Positions 16,836-24,863 of a stretch of 64,000 nucleotides of DNA are shown here, in pieces (positions within the stretch are counted from its first letter, which is position 1; the number at the start of each line of letters is the position of its first letter). The DNA comes from Ulvibacter litoralis. GTDB lineage: Bacteria; Bacteroidota; Bacteroidia; Flavobacteriales; Flavobacteriaceae. Made by a program: the position numbers and the translations under genes. The notes beneath the pieces were generated by a model that searched no databases, was not told the DNA's origin, and saw nothing but the letters and a program-made list of their open reading frames with translations. The stretch is from NCBI RefSeq assembly GCF_900102055.1, contig NZ_FNBA01000001.1, positions 769,085 through 833,084 of the forward strand, given 5' to 3'.

Positions 16836-16940
16836 TTAAAAAATTAATTGAACAAATAAGTAAATTGCAACGCCTATTACAATCCCGATTCCAAATTTTA
16901 TAAGTTGAATTTTGCTAGTTGTTTTGTTTTTTGTTTTCAT
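16836..16940 (-). CDS. Single-helix membrane microprotein
   Basis: A 34-residue open frame beginning MKTKNKTTSKIQ, followed by one continuous hydrophobic segment (residues 11-34) that ends the protein. No family is recognised. The N-terminus resembles the two genes just upstream (MKTTKTTQ and MKTKNRIL), which suggests real, related or co-duplicated genes. It is 11 bases downstream of the next microprotein on the same strand. Confidence 0.5.
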   Translation of the reverse strand: MKTKNKTTSKIQLIKFGIGIVIGVAIYLFVQLIF

Positions 16941-16951
16941 AAGTTCGTTTT

Positions 16952-17053
16952 TTAATGATAGTTCGTATGTGTATAGAAAGTGATTATAAAGTAGGCTACA
17001 ATTGTCCATCCAATTGCTTCATACATTCGTTGGGTTGTTTTGGTTGTTTTCAT
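16952..17053 (-). CDS. Single-helix membrane microprotein
   Basis: A 33-residue open frame with a basic start (MKTTKTTQRMYEA) and a membrane helix (about residues 14-27). It starts nine bases after the stop of the 133-residue membrane protein gene, so it could be co-translated with it. No family is recognised. Short length makes this tentative, but spacing and the shared MKT start favour a real gene. Confidence 0.5.
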   Translation of the reverse strand: MKTTKTTQRMYEAIGWTIVAYFIITFYTHTNYH

Positions 17054-17062
17054 CGTGATTGA

Positions 17063-17464
17063 TTACAGTTGAAGTATTCCGTTTTTTACCTGAATCGTTT
17101 CTTGTTTTTCTTCGGAAAGGAAAGAGAATGAAACAATGTCTATTGTTCCATAAGAAGGAACCTTTTCAGAAAGAATGGCATGCACTCTTTTTGCTTCTGT
17201 TTTTACTGAAGTGATTGCACAATCACGTAATAAAAAATGTACATTTTCATTTGAAACACCCTCATCGTTAAACTGAATTCCGTAGCTAGAAATATCGATC
17301 GAAACATCTTTACAATAACAATGCTCTTTTAAAACTTGCTCCATACTAGCCGTAGTTCTATCATGCTCTTTCAACCCGCTTACAAACGAGTAGCTTAAAA
17401 AAGCGGATCCAAAAAAGATTGCTACGATTGCTGAGATTTTAAGTATGCGATTTTTTGTTTTCAT
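17063..17464 (-). CDS. Membrane-anchored protein of unknown function
   Basis: A 133-residue protein with an N-terminal helix (residues 8-29) and an extracytoplasmic part containing HCYCKDVSIDISSYGI near residue 50 and a Cys near 80 (LLRDCAITSV). These cysteines could form a disulfide. The fold looks mixed alpha/beta. I do not recognise a family. It heads a short run with two microproteins. Confidence 0.65.
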   Translation of the reverse strand: MKTKNRILKISAIVAIFFGSAFLSYSFVSGLKEHDRTTASMEQVLKEHCYCKDVSIDISSYGIQFNDEGVSNENVHFLLRDCAITSVKTEAKRVHAILSEKVPSYGTIDIVSFSFLSEEKQETIQVKNGILQL

Positions 17465-17532
17465 AATAGTTGGTTTTAGTGATTTATTTCTGAAACCAAA
17501 TTTGCGCTATAAAAACAGTATATAAAAGAGAA

Positions 17533-17562
17533 GCCACCCCAATTTAGGAAAAATTGGGTGGC
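17533..17562 (-). terminator. Hairpin downstream of the TPR-AraC regulator gene
   Basis: GCCACCC and GGGTGGC arms extended by AATTT/AAATT, with one bulged C. On the minus strand the hairpin is followed by TTCTCTTTTATA. It is about 115 bases beyond the stop at 17677. Confidence 0.55.
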
Positions 17563-17639
17563 AAAAATTAGCATCAATTTATTGATTTACAGTTGTTTAC
17601 ATTAAAAATGTAGTTCTAAAATTACAGGGGATTCACCCA

Positions 17640-17663
17640 ACCCTAAATTTATAAATTTAGGGT
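17640..17663. repeat. Perfect 24-base palindrome
   Basis: Twelve-base arms beginning ACCCTAAATTTA meet with no spacer, 13 bases after the stop of the TPR-AraC gene. It lacks a T run, so it is more like a protein-binding site or cruciform than a terminator. Confidence 0.6.
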
Positions 17664-17676
17664 GTAAAGGGTGTTT

Positions 17677-19383
17677 TTAGGTGATATTTTTGATCTCTTT
17701 GATATAGAAAGACGGGTTTAATCCAGTGTCTTTTTTGAAGTATTTTGTAAACGAATCGGCACTTTTATACCCTAATTCTTCCGCAATCGATTGTATCGAA
17801 TACGATCTAAAAATAACATCATCTTTTAATCGGACGATGGCATAATTAATTCGAAGATCATTTATGTAGGTGTTGAAGTTTTTTCCGTAGTGCGCATTGA
17901 TTACTTTTGAAAGATAGGACGTGTTGGTATTAATTTTTTTCGCAACGTTGTACGAGTTGCATTCTTGCTTTAAGAAATATTCTTTCTCCTCAAGCTTTCG
18001 AAGTCCGTCCAAAATTTGTTGTTTGGTTTCCTCTGGGATGTCGTTGGTCGTTTTTTCTTCCAGCACCGCATCTTTAGTGTCTATAATATCTTTTTTCTTT
18101 TCAGAAGCCTTCAGTTTGGCAATTAACGCTTCAAATTTTAATTCGTTTTGTTTCTTGGTTCTGTAAAATTTCAGCAACACAAATAACAATCCTAAAATTA
18201 CGATGGTTGCTGCTAGAGAGACGTATTTCAAATAGCCTTTTTGCGCTTCCTTTTCCGTTTTTAATTCGGCTAATTCTGCCCGAAACTCCTCCAATTCTTT
18301 ATTCCGAAATGAAGAGTGTATGGTGTCTTTAATCTTATTAAATTCTGTGGTCGTGTTTACATATTTTTCAAAGTAAAAACTTGCCCTTTCCAAGTTTTTC
18401 TCTTCTTTATAAGCATTGGCCAATACCTTGTAATAATCATCCATAAAACCTTCTTCTGCTTCAGAAACGGGATAGGCCGCTAAGGCTTCTTCAAGATGAA
18501 AAATGGTTTTTTTGTATTGCTTTTTACCTGCATACACCTTGGCATAAAGTCCTCCCACAATTAAACTGTCAAACTTTGATAGTGGCCTGCAATATTGTGT
18601 AGAATAATCGAAACTCTTTTTAGCGGCATCAAATTCTTTTAGCAATAGCTCTGCTTTTCCCAATTGCCAATACAAGTTTTTTGTAAAACAAGAATCTTTG
18701 TTTTCTAACGATTTTTTTAAAATCAAACTGCTGTAATGATACGCTGAATCTGCTTGTTTGGCTTTAAGATATGAATCTGCAATACTCGCTTGGGCTTTAA
18801 ACAAAATCGCTTCCTTCTGAGTTTCAGAAAGAGAAGTGTCGTTTGAGCTTAACACCCGTTGAATCAATTCTTTCTGAGTTTGAATTGCAGAAGCGTAATC
18901 TCCTCCAATCGATTCAATAAGGTTGATACCAAAATAAGCAGCTTGTATTTCTTCAATATTATTATGAGCCTCCGCAATCGCCAAGCCAGCATTAAACTCA
19001 TCTAACGATTTGCTTAAAACGCCTTTTTGAAGGTACACACTCGCCAACGTTTGGTGGGTTTTAAAGTAAAAAGCTTCCAATTTATTTTGATACGTATGTT
19101 CGCGAAGCTTTTCACCAAAAACTGTCGCTTTATCATACGCTGATGCCTGCAAGTAAACAACCGTGAAAGCATGATACGCTTTCCACTGATTTTCAGCATC
19201 TTTTTCTGTCGTTGCTTTTTCTAAATAAGCCCGTGAAGCCTCTAATGATAGCGTTGTGTCTACTGCTGTATTTGCATTGATAATTTCGGTTAATTCTTTG
19301 TAGGTTTTAGCAGAAAGGGGGTCTTGCTGTGCCTGACTTAAAAACGCAAAAAATAAACATAGCACGAATAAAAATGGTCTCAT
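17677..19383 (-). CDS. Transmembrane TPR-containing AraC-family regulator
   Basis: A 568-residue sensor-regulator with a signal peptide (1-18), a helical TPR-rich periplasmic region (about 25-375), one membrane helix near residues 385-405, a charged linker, and a C-terminal AraC/HTH_18 DNA-binding domain (about 465-568, with SYLSKVINAHYGKNF and SIQSIAEELGYKSADSF). This architecture is widespread in Bacteroidota and joins an external signal directly to DNA binding. Targets are unknown. A TATCTTTG element lies at 19424-19431. Confidence 0.9.
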   Translation of the reverse strand: MRPFLFVLCLFFAFLSQAQQDPLSAKTYKELTEIINANTAVDTTLSLEASRAYLEKATTEKDAENQWKAYHAFTVVYLQASAYDKATVFGEKLREHTYQNKLEAFYFKTHQTLASVYLQKGVLSKSLDEFNAGLAIAEAHNNIEEIQAAYFGINLIESIGGDYASAIQTQKELIQRVLSSNDTSLSETQKEAILFKAQASIADSYLKAKQADSAYHYSSLILKKSLENKDSCFTKNLYWQLGKAELLLKEFDAAKKSFDYSTQYCRPLSKFDSLIVGGLYAKVYAGKKQYKKTIFHLEEALAAYPVSEAEEGFMDDYYKVLANAYKEEKNLERASFYFEKYVNTTTEFNKIKDTIHSSFRNKELEEFRAELAELKTEKEAQKGYLKYVSLAATIVILGLLFVLLKFYRTKKQNELKFEALIAKLKASEKKKDIIDTKDAVLEEKTTNDIPEETKQQILDGLRKLEEKEYFLKQECNSYNVAKKINTNTSYLSKVINAHYGKNFNTYINDLRINYAIVRLKDDVIFRSYSIQSIAEELGYKSADSFTKYFKKDTGLNPSFYIKEIKNIT

Positions 19384-19423
19384 AACAAGTTTGTATCGAA
19401 AAGATCAAATTAGTAACAGTTTT

Positions 19424-19431
19424 CAAAGATA
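19424..19431 (-). promoter_or_regulatory. -7 promoter element of the TPR-AraC gene
   Basis: TATCTTTG on the minus strand, an exact TAnnTTTG, just after the stop of the upstream radical SAM gene. The leader would be about 35 bases. Confidence 0.45.
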
Positions 19432-19435
19432 CTAA

Positions 19436-20503
19436 TTAAAATAAGCGTAGCTGCGGGTCTTTTAGTTGAAGATAATGACTTGTTTCTAGTGGTTTTTGCT
19501 TCGGAACATTTAGATATTTTTTCTTTGCAAGTTGCATTGTGTCCATCACTTGTTGTGCAATCGCACCTTCGCCTCGCATTCTTGTTCCAAACCGACTATC
19601 GTTTAAGCTTCCGCCGTGCGACTCGGCTATCTGATTTAAAATACGTTCGGCACGATCTGGAAAGGTTTTATACGCCCAATCTTTAAAAATTTCGCCAATC
19701 TGCCCATTTAATCGAACCATAATTCCTGTGACATCTATCGCGCCCAATTCTGAAACTTTTTTCACCAAAGGAAGTATTTCGTGACTCGTTAACGAAGGAA
19801 TGATAGGCGCCATCATCACGCGTACCGGAATGTTATTTTTCGAGAGTATTTCTACAGCTTTTAGTCTGTTTTTAATACTAGCCGTTCTAGGCTCTAGCAG
19901 ACGTCTTGTTTCTTCGGAAAGTGACGTAATAGAGATATTGACGGTCACTAAATGAAGTGCTGCCATTTCTTTCAATAAGTCTAAATCGCGCAGTAATAAT
20001 GAATTTTTAGTGATAATCGAAAACGGATGTTTCCATTTATGAAGCACCTCGATGCACTGTCGTGTGATTTGAAGCTTCCGTTCTATAGGTTGGTAACAAT
20101 CAGTATTTCCAGACAACACAATTGGGTGCGGTTGCCAGGATTTCTTTTTCAGTAAATCGTCTAGCAATTGCGGCGCATTCTTTTTTACTAAAATGGTACG
20201 CTCAAAATCAAGTCCGGCACCATACCCCCAATATTCATGACTATTACGCGCATAACAATACACACAGCCGTGTTCACAACCTTGGTACGGATTTGCCGAA
20301 AAATTCATTCCCACGTCGGGACTGGTTACTTTATTGACAAAGGTTTTTGGGAACACATCGATGTACTTGGTTTTGTTTTTATCTGCCAATTCGCCTTCCG
20401 CTTCGCAAAAGTTTAGATATTCATCCAACACTTCGTGTTCGTGTTCAAAAAAGCGATTGTGGATGGTACGTTGTGCTCCGCGACCTTTGATGGGTTCAGA
20501 CAT
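19436..20503 (-). CDS. PA0069-family radical SAM protein
   Basis: A 355-residue radical SAM enzyme related to spore photoproduct lyase-like proteins. The iron-sulfur cluster motif is CEHGCVYC near residue 77, within MNFSANPYQGCEHGCVYCYA. The N-terminal KGRGAQRTIHNRF block is characteristic of the PA0069 family and supports the start at 20503. The product is unknown. The start codon follows directly on a run of eight T residues that belongs to the terminator of the upstream crotonase gene. Confidence 0.88.
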   Translation of the reverse strand: MSEPIKGRGAQRTIHNRFFEHEHEVLDEYLNFCEAEGELADKNKTKYIDVFPKTFVNKVTSPDVGMNFSANPYQGCEHGCVYCYARNSHEYWGYGAGLDFERTILVKKNAPQLLDDLLKKKSWQPHPIVLSGNTDCYQPIERKLQITRQCIEVLHKWKHPFSIITKNSLLLRDLDLLKEMAALHLVTVNISITSLSEETRRLLEPRTASIKNRLKAVEILSKNNIPVRVMMAPIIPSLTSHEILPLVKKVSELGAIDVTGIMVRLNGQIGEIFKDWAYKTFPDRAERILNQIAESHGGSLNDSRFGTRMRGEGAIAQQVMDTMQLAKKKYLNVPKQKPLETSHYLQLKDPQLRLF

Positions 20504-20539
20504 AAAAAAAACTTTGAGATAAATGAATATCTCAAAGTT
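20504..20539 (-). terminator. Terminator of the crotonase gene
   Basis: Perfect 11-base arms AACTTTGAGAT (20510-20520) and ATCTCAAAGTT (20529-20539) around an 8-base loop; on the minus strand eight T residues follow and run straight into the next ATG. Confidence 0.8.
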
Positions 20540-20540
20540 A
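20533..20540 (-). promoter_or_regulatory. -7 promoter element of the radical SAM gene, inside the terminator stem
   Basis: TAACTTTG on the minus strand matches TAnnTTTG exactly and forms part of the first arm of the terminator hairpin. Transcripts starting here would lack most of that arm and so escape termination. Confidence 0.5.
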
Positions 20541-20589
20541 CTTTTAAATTGGACTATTTCCTATAAAACTAGGAATATTTCCAAGTATT

Positions 20590-21372
20590 TTATTTTCCGG
20601 TAAAAGCGGCTTTTCTTTTATCTAAAAAGGCTTGTGTTCCTTCTTTAAAATCGGCAGTTCCAAAGCATTTTCCAAATTCTGAAATTTCAACATCGTATCC
20701 GTTTTCTCCAACTTCATAACCTGCATTCACAGCTGAAATTGCTGCTGCAATCGCCATTGGAGAGTTTCTCATAATTTTTTCAGCAAGGGTTCTTGTAAAA
20801 GGAAGTAATTCTTCCAAGGCAACCACATGATTTACCAATCCGAAATCCAATGCTTTATTGGCATCTATCATTCCTGCGGTCATAATAAGTTCGAAAGCAC
20901 GTCCTTTCCCTACTAGTTCTGGCAAACGTTGTGTTCCACCATACCCAGGAATAAGTCCTAAAGACACTTCTGGAAGTCCCATTTTTGCATTTTCGCTAGC
21001 GATTCTAAAATGTGCTGCCATCGCAAGTTCAAGTCCGCCACCTAATGCAAATCCGTTTACTGCTGCAATAACAGGTGTAGAAAGCGTTGCTATAAAATCG
21101 AATAACACAGCTTGTCCTTGTGCGGCTAATTGCCCACCTTCAGAAACAGAAAAATCTGAAAACTCGCTAATGTCTGCTCCAGCTACAAATGCTTTCTCTC
21201 CACTACCGGTAAGTATGATGGCACGTATACTAGCATCCTCATCGGCTTTTTTAACGGCTTGGTGCAGCTCGTTTATGGTGTCTTTATTAAGTGCGTTTAG
21301 CTTTTCTGGTCGGTTTATCGTAATAGTAGCAATACCATTGGAAGTTTCCGAAAGAATATTTTTAAAGTTCAT
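20590..21372 (-). CDS. Enoyl-CoA hydratase/isomerase (crotonase) family protein
   Basis: A 260-residue crotonase-fold enzyme that hydrates 2-enoyl-CoA in fatty-acid or short-chain acyl-CoA breakdown. Visible motifs are AFVAGADISEFS (oxyanion hole), GFALGGGLELAMA with the first catalytic Glu region and GLPEVSLGLIPGYGGTQRL with the second. An in-frame upstream extension to 21468 runs into the histidine-kinase gene and looks spurious; MNFKNILSE at 21372 fits the family start. It is 46 bases downstream of the kinase and ends at a strong terminator. The exact substrate is not clear. Confidence 0.9.
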   Translation of the reverse strand: MNFKNILSETSNGIATITINRPEKLNALNKDTINELHQAVKKADEDASIRAIILTGSGEKAFVAGADISEFSDFSVSEGGQLAAQGQAVLFDFIATLSTPVIAAVNGFALGGGLELAMAAHFRIASENAKMGLPEVSLGLIPGYGGTQRLPELVGKGRAFELIMTAGMIDANKALDFGLVNHVVALEELLPFTRTLAEKIMRNSPMAIAAAISAVNAGYEVGENGYDVEISEFGKCFGTADFKEGTQAFLDKRKAAFTGK

Positions 21373-21418
21373 GATACTAAGGGTGTTTGGGTTTGTGGTT
21401 TCAAAATTACGAAAAAGC

Positions 21419-22876
21419 TTACAAATGTCTAGGAAATACCACTTTAAAAGTCGCTCCTTGTGCTTCATTGCTCTCTAATGTAATGACACCTTGATAGGTT
21501 TCAACGATGTTTTTCACCATGGCAAGTCCCAGTCCCATACCACTCGATTTTGTGGTAAACTTCGGCTCAAATACTTTTTCTCTGTTTTCTTCAGAAATAC
21601 CGATTCCGTTGTCTGTAATTGTGATAGCTACCAAAGGTCCTTCAGAAGCTACGCGTACTTCAATACGAGGCTCTTCAGGATTTTTCTGTTCAATAGCCTG
21701 AATGCTATTTTTAATCAGGTTGGTAATCACCCGAATTAATTGTGTGCGATCAAATTTGGCGATAATTTCATCTTCTTCAGAAAAGAAATAAATGTACTCT
21801 TCGTTAAAAATGTCGAGCGACAACTTTGTAATCTTAACAATATTAAGCGTTTCGTCTTTTTGTGCAGGCATAGTCGCATAGGTTGAAAATGCCGAAGCAA
21901 TAGAACTCATCGTATCTATTTGCTGAATTAATGTATTGCTATATTCCTTTAATTTCTGCTCAATATCTGGCGCCGTGGGATCAAACTTTCGTTGAAAACT
22001 TTGCACAGTTAAACGCATTGGTGTCAACGGGTTTTTAATTTCGTGTGCCACTTGCTTTGCCATTTCACGCCAGGCTGCCTCACGCTCGCTTGCTGCTAGT
22101 TGTGCGGCACTATTTTCCAACTCATCAATCATCCGATTATAAGCGCTTACAAGGGTTGTGATTTCTTGCGATGTATCGGTAATTAATATTTTTTTGTTCC
22201 GTTTGTTTAAACGTGTTTTCGTGATTATTTCACTAATATCATTTAACGAACGTGTAATGTATTTTGATAAAAAATACGCCAACCCAATGGCAATTAACAT
22301 CATGAAAAAGTAAGCAATCCCTAAGCGCGACAAATTTTCTCGTAACTCTCGCTTTATAAACCCATCGTCTTCAATATAGGGAAGGTTTAAAATGGCTAGC
22401 GGCTTAAAATGCATGTCGGTAATATAGGTGTACGACGACCTGTATTCTTTTCCGTCTTCTTCAAATTCTTCTATAAATGATTTCGTAGGAGATTTTTCTA
22501 GCGCTTGTAAAGCATACGATTTCATTTTTGTGTCGGTAGAGTCGAAATAAAAAGAAGCCTTTGACGATTTTAAGTAGTTTCCCTCTAAATCGTACAAGTA
22601 CATTTCTAAATTATGAATGGCTTTTAGTTCGTAAATTTTCTCTTTAAAAATCAACGGAATTTTATCCGTCTCTACAGGATAGGTTGTATTTTTAAGAATG
22701 AAATCAATGTTTTTACGGATGTTCTCCTCTTTCCGAAGCAATCGCTCTTTGTGATAATCTTTAGCTTCCTCACGATACTGATAGATAGTAACCATCGCAA
22801 TTAATATCGATGCTCCCAGCAATAATAACAGCATTGATAAAAAAATTCGAAAGCGAAACGATTTATAAAATCCCAT
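21419..22876 (-). CDS. Membrane sensor histidine kinase (NtrY-like layout)
   Basis: A 485-residue sensor kinase. It has a first membrane helix (about 12-34), a periplasmic sensor region, a second helix (about 180-203), HAMP, the phospho-acceptor histidine near residue 275 in QVAHEIKNPLTPMRL, and the ATPase domain with N box TNLIKNSIQAI, G1 ITDNGIGI and G2 SGMGLGLAMVK. The start at 22876 (MGFYKSF) is chosen because the longer reading adds ten unlikely residues. No response regulator is adjacent, so it is an orphan here. Confidence 0.9.
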   Translation of the reverse strand: MGFYKSFRFRIFLSMLLLLLGASILIAMVTIYQYREEAKDYHKERLLRKEENIRKNIDFILKNTTYPVETDKIPLIFKEKIYELKAIHNLEMYLYDLEGNYLKSSKASFYFDSTDTKMKSYALQALEKSPTKSFIEEFEEDGKEYRSSYTYITDMHFKPLAILNLPYIEDDGFIKRELRENLSRLGIAYFFMMLIAIGLAYFLSKYITRSLNDISEIITKTRLNKRNKKILITDTSQEITTLVSAYNRMIDELENSAAQLAASEREAAWREMAKQVAHEIKNPLTPMRLTVQSFQRKFDPTAPDIEQKLKEYSNTLIQQIDTMSSIASAFSTYATMPAQKDETLNIVKITKLSLDIFNEEYIYFFSEEDEIIAKFDRTQLIRVITNLIKNSIQAIEQKNPEEPRIEVRVASEGPLVAITITDNGIGISEENREKVFEPKFTTKSSGMGLGLAMVKNIVETYQGVITLESNEAQGATFKVVFPRHL

Positions 22877-22937
22877 GAAATTCCATTTGTTTAAGGAATA
22901 TAGCAATAATTACACCAAATGAACGCCTCTTAAAAAA

Positions 22938-23474
22938 TCAATTTTTTTCGCGCAATCGTTTGTAAAATTTAAAGCCTAGCATAATCAATATTGAAAACAA
23001 CATAATTCCAACAACCCCATAAATCCAATTGACTGCGTTTTTTAAAACCACTAGAAAAACAATTGCAAACAGGATAATAGTCGCTCCTTCATTGAACAAG
23101 CGCATAAAATTAGAAGAGTGTTTTACGACGTCCTTCTGAAGCTGTTTAAAAATACTATGACATTTAAGTTGATAGATAATTAGCAGTACTACAAAGCCTA
23201 ATTTTACTTGCATCCATCCATCTGAAAGATAAAAAGGACGAAGTGCCAATAACCAAATGGCAAAAACAACGGCCAATACCATGGAAGGCCATGTGATGAT
23301 ATACCACAAGCGTTTTGCCATGATTTTGTACTGAGCACTCAATATTTCTTTGTCGGGAGATGGCTTCTGAAAGGCCTCAATTTGATATACAAAAAGACGC
23401 ACTATGTAAAATAAGCCTGCAAACCAGGTGATGACAAAAATTAAGTGAAGCGATTTAATATATTGATATTCCAT
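22938..23474 (-). CDS. hemJ: Protoporphyrinogen IX oxidase HemJ (CopD-like)
   Basis: A 178-residue membrane protein with four or five helices. The N-terminal IKSLHLIFVITWFAGLFYIVRLFVY holds the conserved heme-ligating His and the FYxxRLFVY motif of HemJ, and MAKRLWYIITWPSMVLA holds the second conserved block. HemJ oxidises protoporphyrinogen IX to protoporphyrin IX. Placement 1.4 kb from hemH and near the other hem genes supports this over a copper-resistance CopD role. It follows the MATE gene by 12 bases. Confidence 0.85.
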   Translation of the reverse strand: MEYQYIKSLHLIFVITWFAGLFYIVRLFVYQIEAFQKPSPDKEILSAQYKIMAKRLWYIITWPSMVLAVVFAIWLLALRPFYLSDGWMQVKLGFVVLLIIYQLKCHSIFKQLQKDVVKHSSNFMRLFNEGATIILFAIVFLVVLKNAVNWIYGVVGIMLFSILIMLGFKFYKRLREKN

Positions 23475-23486
23475 ATGCTTAAAAAT

Positions 23487-24863
23487 CTACTGAACCATTT
23501 TTACAACTTCTTTATTCAAAAAGTATCCTGTGAGTATTGTTGATAACACATCGGCAATCGGGAACGAAATCCAAACACCCCAAACCCCAAAAAACTGTGG
23601 TAAGATAATCACTAACGGAATTAAAAAGAAGCCTTGCTTGGTTAAACTTAGCAACAACGCCGGCATTGCTTTCCCGATGGCTTGAAAATAAGAAGCTCCG
23701 ATTAACTGAATCGCAATAACAGGTGTGGCCGCAAAAACCCAACGCAAAGCAGAAGGTGTTCTACTTAAAATCTCACTGTTATGTGCCATTGTTTCGGCGG
23801 AAAGAGTTTTACTATTACTGATAAAAATCGACACAATTTCAGCTGGAAATATCATTATAATCGCAAAAATAAACAACGCCAAAGCACCTGAATATTTTAT
23901 AGAAGTATTTATACTCTCCCGAACTCTCTGAAACTGATTGGCGCCATAATTATACCCTGCAATTGGCAAAAACCCCTGATTTACGCCAATTACTGGAAAC
24001 AAAGCAAACATGAGCATTCTACTAATAATTCCGTAGGTAGCCACATCTAAGGCATCTCCTTGTACGATTAGCACATTATTTAGCAATATGGTTAATACAC
24101 TTACAGTTCCTTGTCGCGCTAAGGTAACAGAGCTTAAACTGGCAATCTCGCCCACAATTTTAGGCTGCAATTTGAAATTGGTGAGGGTAAGTCGCAATTC
24201 ACTTTTAACTATAAAAAACCACAATACAAAGGCAAAACAAATGGCGTACGATATAAACGTAGCCCACGCAGCACCTTCCATTCCAAAATCGAATACATTT
24301 ATAAGGATGTAATCCATAAAAATATTCCCGATAGCAGGTAACATCATTGCATACATGGCGAATTTTGGTTTTCCTTCGGCACGAATTACATTGTTCCCCA
24401 TCATACACATGGAGAGCATCACTATACCATACATTACAATACGGTAATAGGTAAGTGCCAAGTCTTTAAAGGAGTCGTCGGCACCAAAAAATTCGATCAA
24501 GTAATTCTGAAAAACCAATCCGAGAATGGCCAATAAACCTGATACTAAAAAAGTAAGCGTCACCTGATTTCCAAACACCTGAAGCGCTTTAGAGTCGTTT
24601 CCTGAGCCAAGCGCCCGCGACAACACGGAGCTTCCTCCGATACCAAAAGCCAATCCAATGGCGCCAATAAAAAAGGTAATCGGAATGACCACTGTAATGG
24701 CAGAAATCGCTAGCGGACCAATCCATCGGCCCACAAAAATGGTGTCTACAATCATATTTAGGGACATTACCAAAATCCCGATGGACGCTGGTACTGCTTG
24801 TCTAACCAATAATTTACTAATAGGATCGGTTCCTAAGGTGGTAGATCTTTTTCCGTTCGCCAT
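23487..24863 (-). CDS. MATE-family efflux transporter
   Basis: A 458-residue, twelve-helix Na+ or H+ antiporter of the MATE family that exports organic cations or metabolites. The first helix block VPASIGILVMSLNMIVDTIFVGRW and the repeated pattern in the second half (SLSSVTLARQGTVSVLTILLNNV) show the two pseudo-symmetric halves. Its start overlaps the stop of hemH, so the two are translationally coupled. Export of a porphyrin is conceivable from this position but is only a guess. Confidence 0.9.
   Translation of the reverse strand: MANGKRSTTLGTDPISKLLVRQAVPASIGILVMSLNMIVDTIFVGRWIGPLAISAITVVIPITFFIGAIGLAFGIGGSSVLSRALGSGNDSKALQVFGNQVTLTFLVSGLLAILGLVFQNYLIEFFGADDSFKDLALTYYRIVMYGIVMLSMCMMGNNVIRAEGKPKFAMYAMMLPAIGNIFMDYILINVFDFGMEGAAWATFISYAICFAFVLWFFIVKSELRLTLTNFKLQPKIVGEIASLSSVTLARQGTVSVLTILLNNVLIVQGDALDVATYGIISRMLMFALFPVIGVNQGFLPIAGYNYGANQFQRVRESINTSIKYSGALALFIFAIIMIFPAEIVSIFISNSKTLSAETMAHNSEILSRTPSALRWVFAATPVIAIQLIGASYFQAIGKAMPALLLSLTKQGFFLIPLVIILPQFFGVWGVWISFPIADVLSTILTGYFLNKEVVKMVQ

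Noticed and set aside
21373-21468. N-terminal extension of the crotonase frame
   Set aside because: Adds 32 residues overlapping the histidine-kinase gene; the family starts at MNFKNILSE.
20858-21478. A 206-residue plus-strand frame over the crotonase gene
   Set aside because: Antisense shadow of a well-conserved enzyme gene; Ser/Ala-rich with no domain.
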